A stretch of DNA of 64,000 bases from an uncultured Collinsella sp. GTDB taxonomy: Bacteria > Actinomycetota > Coriobacteriia > Coriobacteriales > Coriobacteriaceae. A program made the translations under genes and the position numbers. Numbering within the stretch: the first letter of the stretch is position 1; each line of letters starts with the position of its first letter. The notes beneath the pieces were generated by a model. It was not told where the DNA came from, did not search any database, and worked only from the letters and a program-made list of their open reading frames with translations. The DNA is taken from positions 1 to 64,000 of the forward strand of contig CATZLI010000001.1 of NCBI GenBank assembly GCA_958421275.1, in the 5' to 3' direction. This document shows, one piece after another, positions 17,353 to 25,711 of the stretch.

Positions 17353-17994
17353 ATGGCACTTGAGAAGATTGACATCGACACCCTCGACCCGGCGGCGACC
17401 ATCGTCGTGGCAACAGGCAACGCCCATAAGCTCACCGAGATCGAGGCCATTTTGGGCAAGGTCATGCCCGAGGTGCGCTTTGTGGCGCTCGGCCAGCTGG
17501 GCGATTTTGAGGACCCCGAGGAAAACGGAACGACGTTTTTGGAGAATGCCATCATCAAGGCGCAGGCTGCGGTCGAGGAGACGGGCCTTATGGCCATCGC
17601 CGACGACTCCGGCTTGGTCGTCGACGCGTTGGACGGCGAGCCGGGCGTGTATAGCGCGCGCTATGCGGGCGTGCATGGTGACGATGCCGCCAACAACGCC
17701 AAGCTTCTCGTTAACCTGGAAGGCGTGGCAGACGAGGACCGCACCGCGCGCTTTATGAGCGTCGTCGCGCTTATCGATACGGACGGCCTGGTCACCTATG
17801 GTGAGGGCACCTGCGAGGGCGTTATCGCGCACGAGGGTCGCGGCGATCACGGCTTTGGCTACGACCCGCTGTTCCTGCCGGTCGATACGCCGGGCAAGAC
17901 TATGGCCGAGCTCACAGCGGACGAGAAGAACGCTATCAGCCATCGTTTCCATGCGCTCGAGCATCTGTCCGCCAAGCTGACGGGCGAGGAGTAG
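17353..17994 (+). CDS. rdgB: Non-canonical purine NTP pyrophosphatase (RdgB/HAM1)
   Basis: This 213-residue enzyme hydrolyses ITP, XTP and dITP to monophosphates and so keeps deaminated purines out of nucleic acids. The nucleotide motif ATGNAHKLTEIEAIL near residue 17 and the metal/base block ADDSGLVVDALDGEPGVYSA near residue 80 are present, with GFGYDPLFLP near residue 167. ATG 17353 has AAGGAGG nine bases before it; the longer in-frame start at 17281 has no ribosome site. The stop lies three bases before dtd. Confidence 0.96.
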   Translation: MALEKIDIDTLDPAATIVVATGNAHKLTEIEAILGKVMPEVRFVALGQLGDFEDPEENGTTFLENAIIKAQAAVEETGLMAIADDSGLVVDALDGEPGVYSARYAGVHGDDAANNAKLLVNLEGVADEDRTARFMSVVALIDTDGLVTYGEGTCEGVIAHEGRGDHGFGYDPLFLPVDTPGKTMAELTADEKNAISHRFHALEHLSAKLTGEE

Positions 17995-17997
17995 ACC

Positions 17998-18444
17998 GTG
18001 CGTGCGGTGGTGCAGCGCGTGCTTCATGCCGGCGTTACGGTCGACGGCGAGTGCGTGGGCAGCATTGGACGCGGCTACCTGGTGCTGCTGGGCGTGGGCC
18101 ACGGCGACACGCGCGCCGAAGCCGACAGGCTGTGGGGCAAGCTCCGCGGGCTGCGTATCAACGAGGACGAGAACGGCAAGACCAACTTGGCGCTGGCCGA
18201 TGTCGACGGCGAGGTGCTCGTGGTGTCGCAGTTCACGCTGTTTGCCGACTGCCGCCACGGCCGCCGTCCGTCGTTTACGGATGCCGGCGCGCCCGATGTC
18301 GCTAACGAACTTTACGAGTACTTTCTGACGCTCGTCGCCCAGGACGTTGAGCATGTGGCGCACGGCATCTTTGGCGCCGACATGAAGGTCGACCTGGTCA
18401 ACGACGGTCCGTTCACCATCGTTCTGGACACCGATAGTCTGTAA
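17998..18444 (+). CDS. dtd: D-aminoacyl-tRNA deacylase
   Basis: This 148-residue enzyme releases D-amino acids (and glycine from tRNA-Ala) from mischarged tRNA. MRAVVQRVLHAGVTV opens the protein, SQFTLFADCRHGRRPSF near residue 79 is the catalytic block, and NDGPFTIVLDT near the C-terminus carries the conserved Gly-Pro pair. The start is GTG, three bases after the rdgB stop, so it is probably translationally coupled. Confidence 0.96.
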   Translation: MRAVVQRVLHAGVTVDGECVGSIGRGYLVLLGVGHGDTRAEADRLWGKLRGLRINEDENGKTNLALADVDGEVLVVSQFTLFADCRHGRRPSFTDAGAPDVANELYEYFLTLVAQDVEHVAHGIFGADMKVDLVNDGPFTIVLDTDSL

Positions 18445-18476
18445 GTAGTCAATTTGGGGCCGGGTTTTTTAGCTGC

Positions 18477-18506
18477 TTGCGTATGGCTGCAGCAGGGTGC
18501 TATAGT
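18477..18506 (+). promoter_or_regulatory. Promoter of veg-ispE
   Basis: TTGCGT (477-482) and TATAGT (501-506) are separated by 18 bases, about 70 bases before the veg start. An ATCTTAGGGGTATTATCCCC hairpin-like leader follows. Confidence 0.65.
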
Positions 18507-18573
18507 ATTAGAGTTTTGTCTATCTTAGGGGTATTATCCCCTTTTTGAATTGCACCCTCTGGAGGCCCTATTC

Positions 18574-18870
18574 ATGGAAGAGATGGAAGTCAATCACGTC
18601 GACGACATCCACGAGAAGCTGACCGATATGGTGGGCGATCGCGTCAAGGTTAAGGCCAACATGGGCCGTACCCGCGTCATCGAGCGCATGGGCACCATCA
18701 AGAGCGTCCACCCCGCCGTCTTTATCGTTGAGGTTGACGAGCGTCGCGGCCGCAAATCGCGTCAGTCCTACCAGTACATCGATGTCCTTACCGGCCAGGT
18801 CGAACTGTTCGACCCCGAGAGCGGCGAACATATCTTTACCCCGCTCGGCAACCAGCTCGAGGAGCACTAA
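18574..18870 (+). CDS. veg: Veg family protein
   Basis: This 98-residue protein has the Veg (DUF1021) features: a helix, then VGDRVKVKANMGR, a short strand block ending in PAVFIVEVDE, and SYQYIDVLTGQVELF. In Bacillus subtilis Veg influences biofilm matrix gene expression; the molecular role here is unknown. The ATG at 18574 has CTGGAGG nine bases upstream and is preferred over a TTG at 18550. It lies two bases before ispE, so the pair is an operon behind the promoter at 18477. Confidence 0.9.
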   Translation: MEEMEVNHVDDIHEKLTDMVGDRVKVKANMGRTRVIERMGTIKSVHPAVFIVEVDERRGRKSRQSYQYIDVLTGQVELFDPESGEHIFTPLGNQLEEH

Positions 18871-18872
18871 CG

Positions 18873-19769
18873 GTGACCGATCGGTCCCTCATCCTTACCG
18901 CGCCGGCAAAGATTAACCTCTATCTGGGGGTTCATACCGAGCGCGACGCCCGCGGCTATCACAGGGTCGATTCCCTGATGGCAGCCGTCGGTCTAGCCGA
19001 TACCGTGACGGTCACGCCGGCGCAGGTGTTGACCGTCCAGACGGTTCCGGCATCCGATTTTCCCATGCAAAAAAATACGGCTTATCGGGCGGCAATCGCT
19101 ATGGCCGAGCATTACGGTCGCGACGCCAACGTGTGCGTGACGATCGAAAAGCGTATCCCGCTGTGCGCCGGCCTGGGAGGCCCCTCGACGGATGCCGCCG
19201 CGGTCATCGTTGCCTTGGCCGAGCTGTGGGGTATCGACCGCGCCGACCCCGCGTTCGATGACATCGCTCGCGGTATCGGCGCCGACGTGCCGTTCTTTTT
19301 GCACGCGAGTCCCGCATTCTACGTCGGCGGGGGAGATGTGCTGGCCACTGAGTATCCTGTGCTTCCAGCGACACCTGTCGTATTGGTCAAACCGCACGAG
19401 ACGAGCGTTTCAACGGTTGAAGCGTATCGACGATTTGATGAGAGCCCGGTGCCCGCGGACAAACCCGGTGCGATTGCTTCTGTCTTACGCGCCGGCGATG
19501 CCGAGGCGGCATATGCGCTCGTTCATAACAATCTGGGCGTCATATCCGCGCAGATGGAGCCGCGGATCCAGGCAGTTCTCGACTGGCTGCGCGCACAGGA
19601 GGGAACCGTTGCCGTGGACGTGTGCGGTTCGGGTGCTTGCTCGTTTGCCATTTGCGATACCGTCGCTACAGCAGCCCATCTTGCGGGAGCTGCCCAGCAA
19701 AATGGCTGGTGGGCCTGCGCGACTGAGCTTATTCCCAACACGGTTCAAATCGACGCGCCAAAGAAATAA
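18873..19769 (+). CDS. ispE: 4-diphosphocytidyl-2-C-methyl-D-erythritol kinase
   Basis: This 298-residue GHMP kinase performs the fourth step of the non-mevalonate isoprenoid pathway. APAKINLYLGV near residue 9 and the phosphate loop PLCAGLGGPSTDAAAVIVAL near residue 94 are visible; the loop has PST where GSS is common. The C-terminus has the GSGACSFAI block near residue 250. The start is GTG immediately after the veg stop. ispD and ispF lie about 15 kb away in this same window. Confidence 0.95.
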   Translation: MTDRSLILTAPAKINLYLGVHTERDARGYHRVDSLMAAVGLADTVTVTPAQVLTVQTVPASDFPMQKNTAYRAAIAMAEHYGRDANVCVTIEKRIPLCAGLGGPSTDAAAVIVALAELWGIDRADPAFDDIARGIGADVPFFLHASPAFYVGGGDVLATEYPVLPATPVVLVKPHETSVSTVEAYRRFDESPVPADKPGAIASVLRAGDAEAAYALVHNNLGVISAQMEPRIQAVLDWLRAQEGTVAVDVCGSGACSFAICDTVATAAHLAGAAQQNGWWACATELIPNTVQIDAPKK

Positions 19770-19818
19770 AAATTTCTCTAGCACGCGACGAAAATCTTTG
19801 TTACTATAGTCGAGCTAA

Positions 19819-19895
19819 CGGGTTGTGGCTCAGTTTGGTAGAGCACTGCGTTCGGGACGCAGGGGTCGCTGGTTCAAATCCAGTCAACCCGACCA
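19819..19895 (+). tRNA. tRNA-Pro (CGG)
   Basis: CGGGTTG pairs with CAACCCG. The anticodon stem CTGCG/CGCAG encloses TTCGGGA, giving CGG (Pro). The T-arm is CTGGTTCAAATCCAG and CCA is encoded. A TATAGT box lies at 19805-19810, a few bases upstream. Confidence 0.96.
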
Positions 19896-19904
19896 GAGCA
19901 TGAG

Positions 19905-19934
19905 AAGGGACCGCTTCTTGCGGTCCCTTTTTTT
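19905..19934 (+). terminator. Terminator of tRNA-Pro
   Basis: AAGGGACCG and CGGTCCCTT pair around CTTCTTG and run into a seven-T tract. Confidence 0.9.
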
Positions 19935-19942
19935 AGCTATTG

Positions 19943-19971
19943 TTGTGATACCGCGGCACCCGCGGTATACT
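19943..19971 (+). promoter_or_regulatory. Promoter of tatA with palindrome in the spacer
   Basis: TTGTGA (943-948) and TATACT (966-971) are separated by 17 bases. The spacer is largely the inverted repeat TACCGCG-GCACC-CGCGGTA (949-967), which overlaps the -10 and could be an operator. Confidence 0.65.
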
Positions 19972-20007
19972 CATTCGAGCTTGTCTCGCTGTATTGTGGA
20001 GGTCTAC

Positions 20008-20283
20008 ATGTTTGGACTGAGGGCTCCTGAGCTCATCATTATTCTCATCGTTGTCTTGATCATCTTCGGGCCTAAGAACCTGCCGAAGCTCGGCAAGTCT
20101 CTCGGCTCTACCGTCAAGAATATCCGCGAGGGTATGGAGGGCGACGATAAGGGCGAAACCAAGCAGGCCGAGGACGTTGTGGTCGAGGAGTCCAAGGAGG
20201 ACAAGGAGATCGCAGAGCTCGAGGCCAAGCTCGCTGCTGCCAAGAAAAAGCAGGCAGAGGACAGCGACGCGGACGCAGAGTAG
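20008..20283 (+). CDS. tatA: Twin-arginine translocase subunit TatA
   Basis: This 91-residue protein has one N-terminal membrane helix (ELIIILIVVLIIFG), the FGPKNLPKLGKSLGS hinge and amphipathic helix, and a charged tail rich in Glu, Lys and Ala that looks helical. This is the TatA/E layout of the Sec-independent protein exporter. The start at 20008 has TGGAGG upstream; the frame is open further left only because it runs through tRNA-Pro. tatC is not in the window. Confidence 0.92.
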   Translation: MFGLRAPELIIILIVVLIIFGPKNLPKLGKSLGSTVKNIREGMEGDDKGETKQAEDVVVEESKEDKEIAELEAKLAAAKKKQAEDSDADAE

Positions 20284-20308
20284 TCCCATCCCTTTGGGGT
20301 GAGCACCT

Positions 20309-20345
20309 GACCGGCTTGCCCGCAGGCTAGCCGGTCTTTTTCGTT
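20309..20345 (+). terminator. Terminator of tatA
   Basis: GACCGGCT and AGCCGGTC pair and are followed by TTTTTCGTTTT. Confidence 0.85.
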
Positions 20346-20389
20346 TTGTTGACAGTTGATCGTTACATCATAGTTGGGGAGATATCCGT

Positions 20390-20860
20390 ATGGACGCAAG
20401 CCAGATCGTACTGACCGCTGAGGGCCGCCAGAAGCTCGTCGAGGAGCTCGCTTGGCGTGAGGGCGATTACGCCAAGGAGATCGTCGAGGACATCAAGGAA
20501 GCCCGCGCGTTCGGCGACCTTTCGGAGAACTCCGAGTACGATGCCGCCAAGGACAAGCAGGCCCAGAATGCTGCTCGCATTGCCGAGATTCAGGCCATCC
20601 TCGCCAACGCTCAGGTTGCTGCCACCACGGGCGATCTGACCGTCTCCATCGGTTCCACCGTTTCTCTGATCGATCCCAACGGTGAGGTCATGGAAGTCAC
20701 GCTCGTCGGTACCACCGAGACCAACTCGCTCGAGCACAAGATCTCTAACGAGTCTCCGGTCGGTCACGCCATCATCGGTCACGGCGAGGGCGACTCCGTT
20801 GAGGTCGTTACGCCTTCTGGCAAGACCCGCGTCTACACCATCGCCAAGATCGCACGCTAG
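20390..20860 (+). CDS. greA: Transcription elongation factor GreA
   Basis: This 156-residue protein has the GreA layout: an N-terminal coiled coil with ARAFGDLSENSEYDAAKDKQ near residues 36-55, whose tip acidic residues act in the RNA polymerase channel, and a C-terminal FKBP-like domain with NESPVGHAIIGHGEGD. It rescues stalled RNA polymerase by stimulating transcript cleavage. It is followed by its own terminator and then lysS. Confidence 0.97.
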   Translation: MDASQIVLTAEGRQKLVEELAWREGDYAKEIVEDIKEARAFGDLSENSEYDAAKDKQAQNAARIAEIQAILANAQVAATTGDLTVSIGSTVSLIDPNGEVMEVTLVGTTETNSLEHKISNESPVGHAIIGHGEGDSVEVVTPSGKTRVYTIAKIAR

Positions 20861-20888
20861 ACCACGGTCCCGCATAAAGGTATGTTTT

Positions 20889-20925
20889 CGCTCCCTGGGA
20901 CCGAATCCTGGGGAGCGTTTTAGTT
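20889..20925 (+). terminator. Terminator of greA
   Basis: CGCTCCC and GGGAGCG pair and are followed by TTTTAGTTT, just before lysS. Confidence 0.8.
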
Positions 20926-20939
20926 TGAGGAGCTAACTT

Positions 20940-22904
20940 ATGGCAGAGAACCAGAACGTCGCCGATCAGGCCTCGACGCTCAACGACGAGCGCGCCACGC
21001 GTCTGGCAAAGCGCGCCGCCCTGTTCGAGGCGGGCCAGAACCCCTATCCCGAGCACTCCGAGATCGAGGACTATGTCGTCGACATTGAGGCCAAATATGC
21101 CGATCTTGCCGATGGCGAGGATACTGAGGACGTCGTGAAGATCGGCGGCCGCGTGGTCGCCAAGCGTGGCCAGGGCAAGATCATGTTTATCGTCGTGCGC
21201 GACGCTACCGCCGAGATTCAGCTGTTCTGCCGCATCAACGACATGGACGAGGCAGCTTGGAATACGCTCAAGGCTCTCGACCTTGGCGATATCCTGGGCG
21301 TGACCGGCGTGGTTGTTCGCACCAAGCGCGGCCAGCTCTCCGTTGCCCCCAAGAGCGCGACGTTGCTCTCCAAGGCCGTTCGCCCGCTGCCCGAGAAGTT
21401 CCACGGCCTCTCCGACAAGGAGACCCGCTATCGTCAGCGCTATGTCGACCTGATTGCCAACGACGATGTTCGTGAGACCTTCCGCAAGCGCTCGCAGATT
21501 CTCTCCACCTTCCGCCGCTTTATGGAGTCCGACGGCTACATGGAGGTCGAGACCCCCATCCTGCAGACCATTCAGGGTGGTGCTACGGCCAAGCCGTTCA
21601 TCACGCACTTCAACGCGCTCGATCAGGAGTGCTACCTGCGCATTGCAACCGAGCTGCACCTCAAGCGCTGCATCGTCGGTGGCTTTGAGCGCGTCTTCGA
21701 GATCGGCCGCATCTTCCGCAACGAGGGTATGGACCTCACCCACAACCCCGAGTTCACCACGATGGAGGCCTATCGTGCCTTCTCCGATCTCGAGGGCATG
21801 AAGGCGCTCGCCCAGGGCGTCATCAAGGCTGCCAACAAGGCTATCGGCAATCCCGAGGTCATCGAGTATCAGGGCCAGACCATCGATCTGTCCGGTGAGT
21901 GGGCAAGCCGTCCCATGACCGACATCGTCTCGGACGTGCTCGGCAAGCAGGTCACCATCGACACGCCGGTCGAGGAGCTTGCTGCCGCCGCACGCGAGAA
22001 GGGTCTGGAGATTAAGCCCGAGTGGACTGCTGGCAAGATCATCGCCGAGATTTACGATGAGCTGGGCGAGGACACCATCGTCAACCCGACCTTCGTATGC
22101 GATTACCCCATCGAGGTCAGCCCGCTTGCCAAGCGTTTTGAGGACGATCCGCGCCTGACGCACCGCTTTGAGCTGGTCATCGCCGGCCACGAGTACGCCA
22201 ACGCATTCTCCGAGCTCAACGATCCGGTCGACCAGGCCGAGCGCTTTGCCGCCCAGATGGCCGAGAAGGCGGGCGGCGACGACGAGGCTATGGAGTACGA
22301 CGAGGACTACGTGCGCGCCCTCGAGTACGGTATGCCTCCCGCGGGCGGCATCGGCATCGGCATCGACCGCGTGGTCATGCTGCTCACCAACCAGGCTTCC
22401 ATTCGCGACGTCCTGCTGTTCCCGCACATGAAGCCCGAGAAGGGTTTCCAGTCCGGTGCCGCCGCTGCCAAGGCTGCCGAGGCCGGCAACGCCGCAAGCC
22501 CGTTCGTCAAGCCGCTCAAGCCCACGCTCGACTACTCCAAGATCGCCGTTGAGCCGCTGTTCGAGGAATTCGTCGACTTTGATACCTTCTCCAAGAGCGA
22601 TTTCCGCGCTGTGAAGGTCAAGGCATGCGAGGCCGTCAAGAAGTCCAAGAAGCTGCTGAACTTTACGCTCGACGACGGCACCGGCACCGACCGCACCATC
22701 CTCTCCGGCATCCATGGCTACTATGAGCCCGAGGACCTGGTCGGTAAGACACTGCTCGCCATCACCAATCTGCCTCCGCGCAAGATGATGGGTATTCCCA
22801 GCTGCGGTATGTTGATCAGCGCTATCCACGAGGAGGAGGGCGAGGAGCGCCTCAACCTGATCCAGCTCGACGCTTCCATCCCCGCCGGCGCAAAGATGTA
22901 CTAA
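20940..22904 (+). CDS. lysS: Lysyl-tRNA synthetase (class II) with C-terminal tRNA-binding domain
   Basis: This 654-residue enzyme charges tRNA-Lys. Residues 1-150 form the OB anticodon-binding domain. The class II core follows with RYVDLI near residue 163, an FxxRFRxD-type block, FEIGRIFRNEGMDLTHNPEF near residue 253 and GIGIGIDRVVMLL near residue 471. From about residue 540 an extra domain follows (FSKSDFRAVKVKACE, KLLNFTLDDGTG, PPRKMMGIPSCGMLI). It matches the Trbp111/MetRS-C-terminal tRNA-binding OB fold. Ordinary LysRS proteins end near residue 500. The added domain probably raises affinity for tRNA. Confidence 0.96.
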   Translation: MAENQNVADQASTLNDERATRLAKRAALFEAGQNPYPEHSEIEDYVVDIEAKYADLADGEDTEDVVKIGGRVVAKRGQGKIMFIVVRDATAEIQLFCRINDMDEAAWNTLKALDLGDILGVTGVVVRTKRGQLSVAPKSATLLSKAVRPLPEKFHGLSDKETRYRQRYVDLIANDDVRETFRKRSQILSTFRRFMESDGYMEVETPILQTIQGGATAKPFITHFNALDQECYLRIATELHLKRCIVGGFERVFEIGRIFRNEGMDLTHNPEFTTMEAYRAFSDLEGMKALAQGVIKAANKAIGNPEVIEYQGQTIDLSGEWASRPMTDIVSDVLGKQVTIDTPVEELAAAAREKGLEIKPEWTAGKIIAEIYDELGEDTIVNPTFVCDYPIEVSPLAKRFEDDPRLTHRFELVIAGHEYANAFSELNDPVDQAERFAAQMAEKAGGDDEAMEYDEDYVRALEYGMPPAGGIGIGIDRVVMLLTNQASIRDVLLFPHMKPEKGFQSGAAAAKAAEAGNAASPFVKPLKPTLDYSKIAVEPLFEEFVDFDTFSKSDFRAVKVKACEAVKKSKKLLNFTLDDGTGTDRTILSGIHGYYEPEDLVGKTLLAITNLPPRKMMGIPSCGMLISAIHEEEGEERLNLIQLDASIPAGAKMY

Positions 22905-22947
22905 TTGGTTCCGCCGTTCTACCGAACGGCGGACCAGCCGACGCTGC

Positions 22948-23047
22948 GCGACGTCCAGGGCGACAATTTGTCATTCAAAAGGCAAGGCATGACCAGAAGG
23001 TCTATGCCTTGCCTTTTTCATGCCAACTTGTTCGCCCTGGACGTCGC
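22948..23047. repeat. 100-bp near-perfect palindrome after lysS (contains a terminator)
   Basis: The outer arms GCGACGTCCAGGGCGA and TCGCCCTGGACGTCGC pair, and the inner arms AAAAGGCAAGGCAT and ATGCCTTGCCTTTTT pair around a 13-base loop. The inner part ends in a T-tract and will terminate lysS. The outer 30 or so bases extend it well beyond a normal terminator. Confidence 0.8.
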
Positions 23048-23239
23048 TCGCTGTCCGTCCTCTACCTGCGGCGTTGACTTGGTTGACACTTAGAACATCG
23101 ACGTTGTCGTTGGGGGCGTTCTTAAACGACTACCCAACGGCTATTGCGCACATGGCTCGCATGACAGTCGTCTCTTTTATGTTTCCTTTAGCCGTCGCTG
23201 CCTAGGATGGGGGTTAGTCGGTTGGAAGGGAGCGCCTGT
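23048..23239. other. Leader region before the ThrE-type exporter
   Basis: TTGACT and TTGACA-like boxes occur at 23074 and 23083, but no convincing -10 sits at the right distance. Short inverted repeats occur around 23107-23140. No gene is seen. Confidence 0.3.
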
Positions 23240-24808
23240 ATGGACGGTGTGAGCGAGCGTGCAATCGAAGAGGACATGCTCGATCAGTTCAATTACTTTG
23301 ACGATGAGGACGAGGAGCTGATCGATCGTCGCGAGCCAGCATCGCTTGACTCATTTGATCTGGTCGATGAAGAGCCCGACGAGGACGAGGTCGAATCAGC
23401 GGAACCCCCACAGCCTTCGCGCCTTGACTCGCTGCTTTCGAGAGCTCCCATGCACCACGGTGTCCGTGCCGGCGCGCTCCATATGAAAACTGACTGGCGC
23501 CAGATCGTGACGGCAGGCGATGAGCTTGCCGTCGATGCGCCGCTCACCGATAAATCATCCATCATCTGTCGCACCGGCATGCTTATGCTGGCAAGCGGAA
23601 CAGGCGCCTGGCGCGTGCGCGATACCATGAATCGTGTTGCCGCTGTACTCGGCGTCACGATTCACGTCGACCTGAGTCTTCTGTCGTTTGAGTGCACCTG
23701 CATCGAAGATGGCCACTGCTTTAACGAGGTCGTCAGCCTACCCACAACGGGAGTCAATACTCATCGCATCTGGATGATGGAGAGCTTCCTAAAGGAAATC
23801 GAGATTTACGGGCGCCGGTTTACCGTGCACGAGTACCACGAGATGCTCAAGACCGTTGAGAGCTCAAAGCCCGATTACTCTCCCTGGCAACAGGGCCTTG
23901 CGGCGGCTTGCGCCTGTGGCGCCTTTGTCTTTTTACTTGGTGGCGGTCCCATTGAGATGGCATGCGCGTTCGTGGGCGCGGGTGTCGGCAACTTTGCCCG
24001 CTCTCATATCCTCAAGCAGGGTCTCGGCCAGTTTAGCGCGTTGACGATTGGCGTCGCGCTGGCCTGCATCTCGTATTTGTTGGCGTTGCTCGGCCTTGGC
24101 CAGGTCATTCCGGGGGCAATGTCGCACCAAGAAGGCTATATCGGCGCCATGCTCTTTGTGATTCCCGGCTTTCCCCTCATTACGGCAGGCCTCGACATCG
24201 CAAAGCTCGATATGCGAAGCGGCATCGAGCGTCTTTCGTATGCTGTGTCAATTATTGTGATGGCGACCCTCGTAGGCTGGATGGTTGCCGAATGTGTGGG
24301 GCTGGCGCCGGATGACTTCGCCCCGCTCGGCCTCTCACCGTTGGCTCTTACGCTCTTGCGCATACTGATGAGCTTTATCGGTGTATTTGGCTTCTCGGTG
24401 ATGTTCAACAGCCCGGTAAAGATGGCCGCGGCGGCCGGTCTGATCGGCGCCGTGTCCAATACCTTGCGCCTTACGCTCGTCGATGCGCCGACGATGCTTC
24501 CCTTCCTGGGCCTCAGCGCGGGAATGCCTCCCGAGGCGGCTGCATTTATCGGGGCGCTCGTATCGGGTCTGCTGGCAAGCCTGGCAGAAATCAGGCTCAC
24601 CTACCCGCGTATCGCTCTCACGGTGCCTTCGATTGTCATTATGGTGCCCGGTCTGTATCTCTATCGTTCGATGTATTACATGTGCACCTTCGACACGGTC
24701 AATATGCTTGGCTGGTTTGTGCGCGCGGTGCTCATCGTGGCGTTTCTGCCCGTTGGCTTGGGCGTGGCGCGTACGCTCACCGACCCTCGCTGGCGCCACA
24801 CCAGCTAA
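23240..24808 (+). CDS. Threonine/serine exporter family protein (ThrE-like, one chain)
   Basis: This 522-residue membrane protein joins the two halves that in many bacteria are separate genes. It has an N-terminal DUF1212/ThrP-like domain (TDKSSIICRTGMLMLASGTG near residue 103) and a C-terminal DUF3815-type membrane domain with repeated Gly-rich helices (PFLGLSAGMPPEAAAFIGAL). About ten hydrophobic segments are visible. The first 70 residues are highly acidic and probably disordered. ATG 23240 follows GGAAGGGA and is preferred over 23207. The likely role is export of threonine, serine or related small molecules. The TAA stop begins a REP-like hairpin. Confidence 0.85.
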   Translation: MDGVSERAIEEDMLDQFNYFDDEDEELIDRREPASLDSFDLVDEEPDEDEVESAEPPQPSRLDSLLSRAPMHHGVRAGALHMKTDWRQIVTAGDELAVDAPLTDKSSIICRTGMLMLASGTGAWRVRDTMNRVAAVLGVTIHVDLSLLSFECTCIEDGHCFNEVVSLPTTGVNTHRIWMMESFLKEIEIYGRRFTVHEYHEMLKTVESSKPDYSPWQQGLAAACACGAFVFLLGGGPIEMACAFVGAGVGNFARSHILKQGLGQFSALTIGVALACISYLLALLGLGQVIPGAMSHQEGYIGAMLFVIPGFPLITAGLDIAKLDMRSGIERLSYAVSIIVMATLVGWMVAECVGLAPDDFAPLGLSPLALTLLRILMSFIGVFGFSVMFNSPVKMAAAAGLIGAVSNTLRLTLVDAPTMLPFLGLSAGMPPEAAAFIGALVSGLLASLAEIRLTYPRIALTVPSIVIMVPGLYLYRSMYYMCTFDTVNMLGWFVRAVLIVAFLPVGLGVARTLTDPRWRHTS

Positions 24809-24841
24809 TTGGTGCAAGGGGGGCAGGTCACTTTGCACCAA
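24809..24841 (+). repeat. REP-like hairpin abutting the ThrE-like stop codon
   Basis: TTGGTGCAA and TTTGCACCAA flank a GGGGGGCAGG core. It starts one base after the TAA stop, as do four similar hairpins elsewhere in the window. Confidence 0.7.
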
Positions 24842-24844
24842 ATG

Positions 24845-24911
24845 AGTTGCGGTGAAATAGGGACTGAATTGCTGTTTAAAGGGTCAAAACAGTCCGTATT
24901 CCACCGCAACT
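24845..24911. repeat. TTGCGGTG-AATAG palindromic repeat, copy 1
   Basis: AGTTGCGGTGAAATAGGGACTG and its inverted partner ending TATTCCACCGCAACT form a 67-base hairpin. It is related to copies at 58858 and 62995. Confidence 0.8.
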
Positions 24912-25026
24912 TATGGGGTCGGGGGATTTTGGTGCCCTGCATCTCCACAAACTCAACGCTTACGAAGCGCGCGCCGTTCGTGTTAGGGTAGTTCCACCAC
25001 ATAAGTAGTCGCAGACGCACGTACCA

Positions 25027-25076
25027 CGGGCGGGCGAGATGAAGTCCCAGTAGCTCCATCTCGCCCGCCCGTTTTT
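25027..25076 (+). terminator. Strong hairpin and T-tract in the DUF2798 leader (possible attenuator)
   Basis: CGGGCGGGCGAGATG and CATCTCGCCCGCCCG pair over about 15 bases and are followed by GTTTTTG. No gene precedes it within 200 bases, so it either ends a short non-coding leader or serves as an attenuator for the gene starting at 25118. Confidence 0.7.
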
Positions 25077-25117
25077 GTTGTGCACCGCGGCGCAACACAG
25101 AGAGGAATCTGCCCTTT

Positions 25118-25711
25118 ATGCCTATCAACAAACGAGAGAGCCTGCTGTTCACCTTTATCATGTGCTTTTGCATGGTGCTCTGGATGAGCATCTACAACGT
25201 TGCCCTGCAGCATGGGGCCATCAACGGCGAGGTCATTGCTGCCGCATGGCTCGGCTTCCCCGTTGCCTACGTCTTTGCCATGTGCTGCGACTGGTTTATC
25301 GCCAGCCCGCTGGCCAAAGGCTTCGCCTTCAAGTTCCTGGTTACTCCGGGCAAGAGCTCGCCGCTTGCCATGACGCTCGCCGTCAGCTCCTGCATGGTCG
25401 TTCCCATGGTCATCATCATGTCGCTCTACGGCGCGTGCGAAGGCCTGTTCCATATGCCCGGCGGCCCGCTTGCAAACCTGCAGATGCTGCCGATGATGTG
25501 GCTCATCAACATCCCGCGCAACTTTATTATGGCTCTTCCTTGGAACCTGCTGGTGGCCGGTCCGGTTGCTCGTTTTGTCTTCCGCTGCGCCTTCCCCATG
25601 GGCACGGTCTTTGCCGAGCCGCACATGGAGCTCGTGCACATGCCGGGTGCTCCCGCTGCCGAGGAGGTTGCCAGCATTTCCGAGGGTATGGACGCCGAGC
25701 CTGCCTGCTAG
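25118..25711 (+). CDS. DUF2798-type membrane protein
   Basis: This 197-residue protein has about four hydrophobic helices in two pairs (RESLLFTFIMCFCMVLWMSI, AAWLGFPVAYVFAMCCDWF, a VSSCMVVPMVIIM helix and an LIN..RNFIMALPWNLLVAGP helix). The pattern fits the duplicated DUF2798 family, whose function is unknown. A short acidic tail follows. It stands alone behind a leader with a strong terminator-like hairpin. Confidence 0.7.
   Translation: MPINKRESLLFTFIMCFCMVLWMSIYNVALQHGAINGEVIAAAWLGFPVAYVFAMCCDWFIASPLAKGFAFKFLVTPGKSSPLAMTLAVSSCMVVPMVIIMSLYGACEGLFHMPGGPLANLQMLPMMWLINIPRNFIMALPWNLLVAGPVARFVFRCAFPMGTVFAEPHMELVHMPGAPAAEEVASISEGMDAEPAC

Noticed and set aside
19825..20007. N-terminal extension of tatA
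   Set aside because: It runs through tRNA-Pro, its terminator and the tatA promoter.
20808..22829. 673-codon frame antisense to lysS
   Set aside because: It is the shadow of lysS in GC-rich DNA, where the complementary strand has few stops; it has no recognisable domain.
22905..23093. 62-codon frame after lysS
   Set aside because: The whole frame is the 100-bp palindrome and terminator; peptide and ribosome site are unconvincing.
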